Positions 21,540 through 21,540 of a stretch of 21,540 nucleotides of DNA are shown piece after piece (the first letter of the stretch is position 1; each line of letters begins with the position of its first letter). A model generated the notes under the pieces. It saw only the letters and a list, made by a program, of their open reading frames with translations. It did no database searches and was not told the DNA's origin. Source of the stretch: Scalindua sp964437425 (lineage in GTDB: Bacteria; Planctomycetota; Brocadiia; Brocadiales; Scalinduaceae); assembly GCA_964437425.1 (NCBI GenBank), contig CAYTGO010000051.1, positions 1-21,540 of the forward strand, written 5' to 3'. The position numbers and the translations under genes were made by a program.

Positions 21540-21540
21540 A

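Overview
The window looks like a chromosomal piece of an AT-rich, Gram-negative anaerobe. It combines Wood-Ljungdahl carbonyl-branch genes (cooC, acsD, acsE), a KDO-8-phosphate synthase (so LPS-type sugar), a TPR protein carrying RNA polymerase alpha-CTD-like modules, and a very large fused SecDF. Together these point to the Planctomycetota, and most plausibly to an anammox-type lineage (Brocadiales, Scalindua-like). That placement is inference from gene content, not from a marker gene.

Layout. (1) 1-2726, plus strand: the 3' end of an unidentified gene, then cooC (nickel-insertion ATPase), acsD (small subunit of the corrinoid iron-sulfur protein) and acsE (methyl-THF:corrinoid methyltransferase), closed by a hairpin terminator at 2760-2805. 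The CODH and ACS catalytic subunits must lie upstream. (2) 2875-4483: a YbgC-type thioesterase (plus), a 105-residue orphan (minus) and a metal-type kdsA (minus) with a recognisable promoter in the 324-bp divergent AT-rich spacer. (3) 4808-6136: a TPR protein ending in two alpha-CTD-like modules, one with most DNA-contact residues kept and one degenerate. (4) 6344-15797, plus strand: a long tight gene run ruvA-ruvB-queH-spoIID-like-tgt-yajC-secDF-LysM protein. This is the classic ruvAB/tgt/yajC/secDF neighbourhood with queH and a SpoIID/LytB-domain protein inserted. It links Holliday-junction migration, queuosine tRNA modification, envelope remodelling and the Sec accessory complex. SecDF has a greatly enlarged SecF periplasmic region that reads as four tandem alpha/beta units. 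(5) 16005-17162: a secreted eight-bladed PQQ-type propeller protein behind two tandem terminators.

(6) 17229-19394, minus strand: a cysteine desulfurase and a ThiF/MoeB/HesA-type E1-like enzyme. The second is interrupted by a 100-N assembly gap. (7) 19541-21208, minus strand: a four-gene unit in transcription order: a small four-helix heme-copper-oxidase-like membrane protein, a DUF1858 CxxC protein, an Nfu-type Fe-S scaffold domain, and a cysteine-rich protein with an internal duplication. It has a candidate promoter upstream and a strong terminator downstream. (8) The right edge holds the C-terminal end of a probable NodU/CmcH-type carbamoyltransferase on the minus strand.

No tRNA, rRNA, CRISPR array, insertion sequence or phage gene was recognised. 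The parts most worth a second look are the expanded SecDF, the TPR/alpha-CTD protein, and the minus-strand redox/sulfur cluster at 17229-21208.
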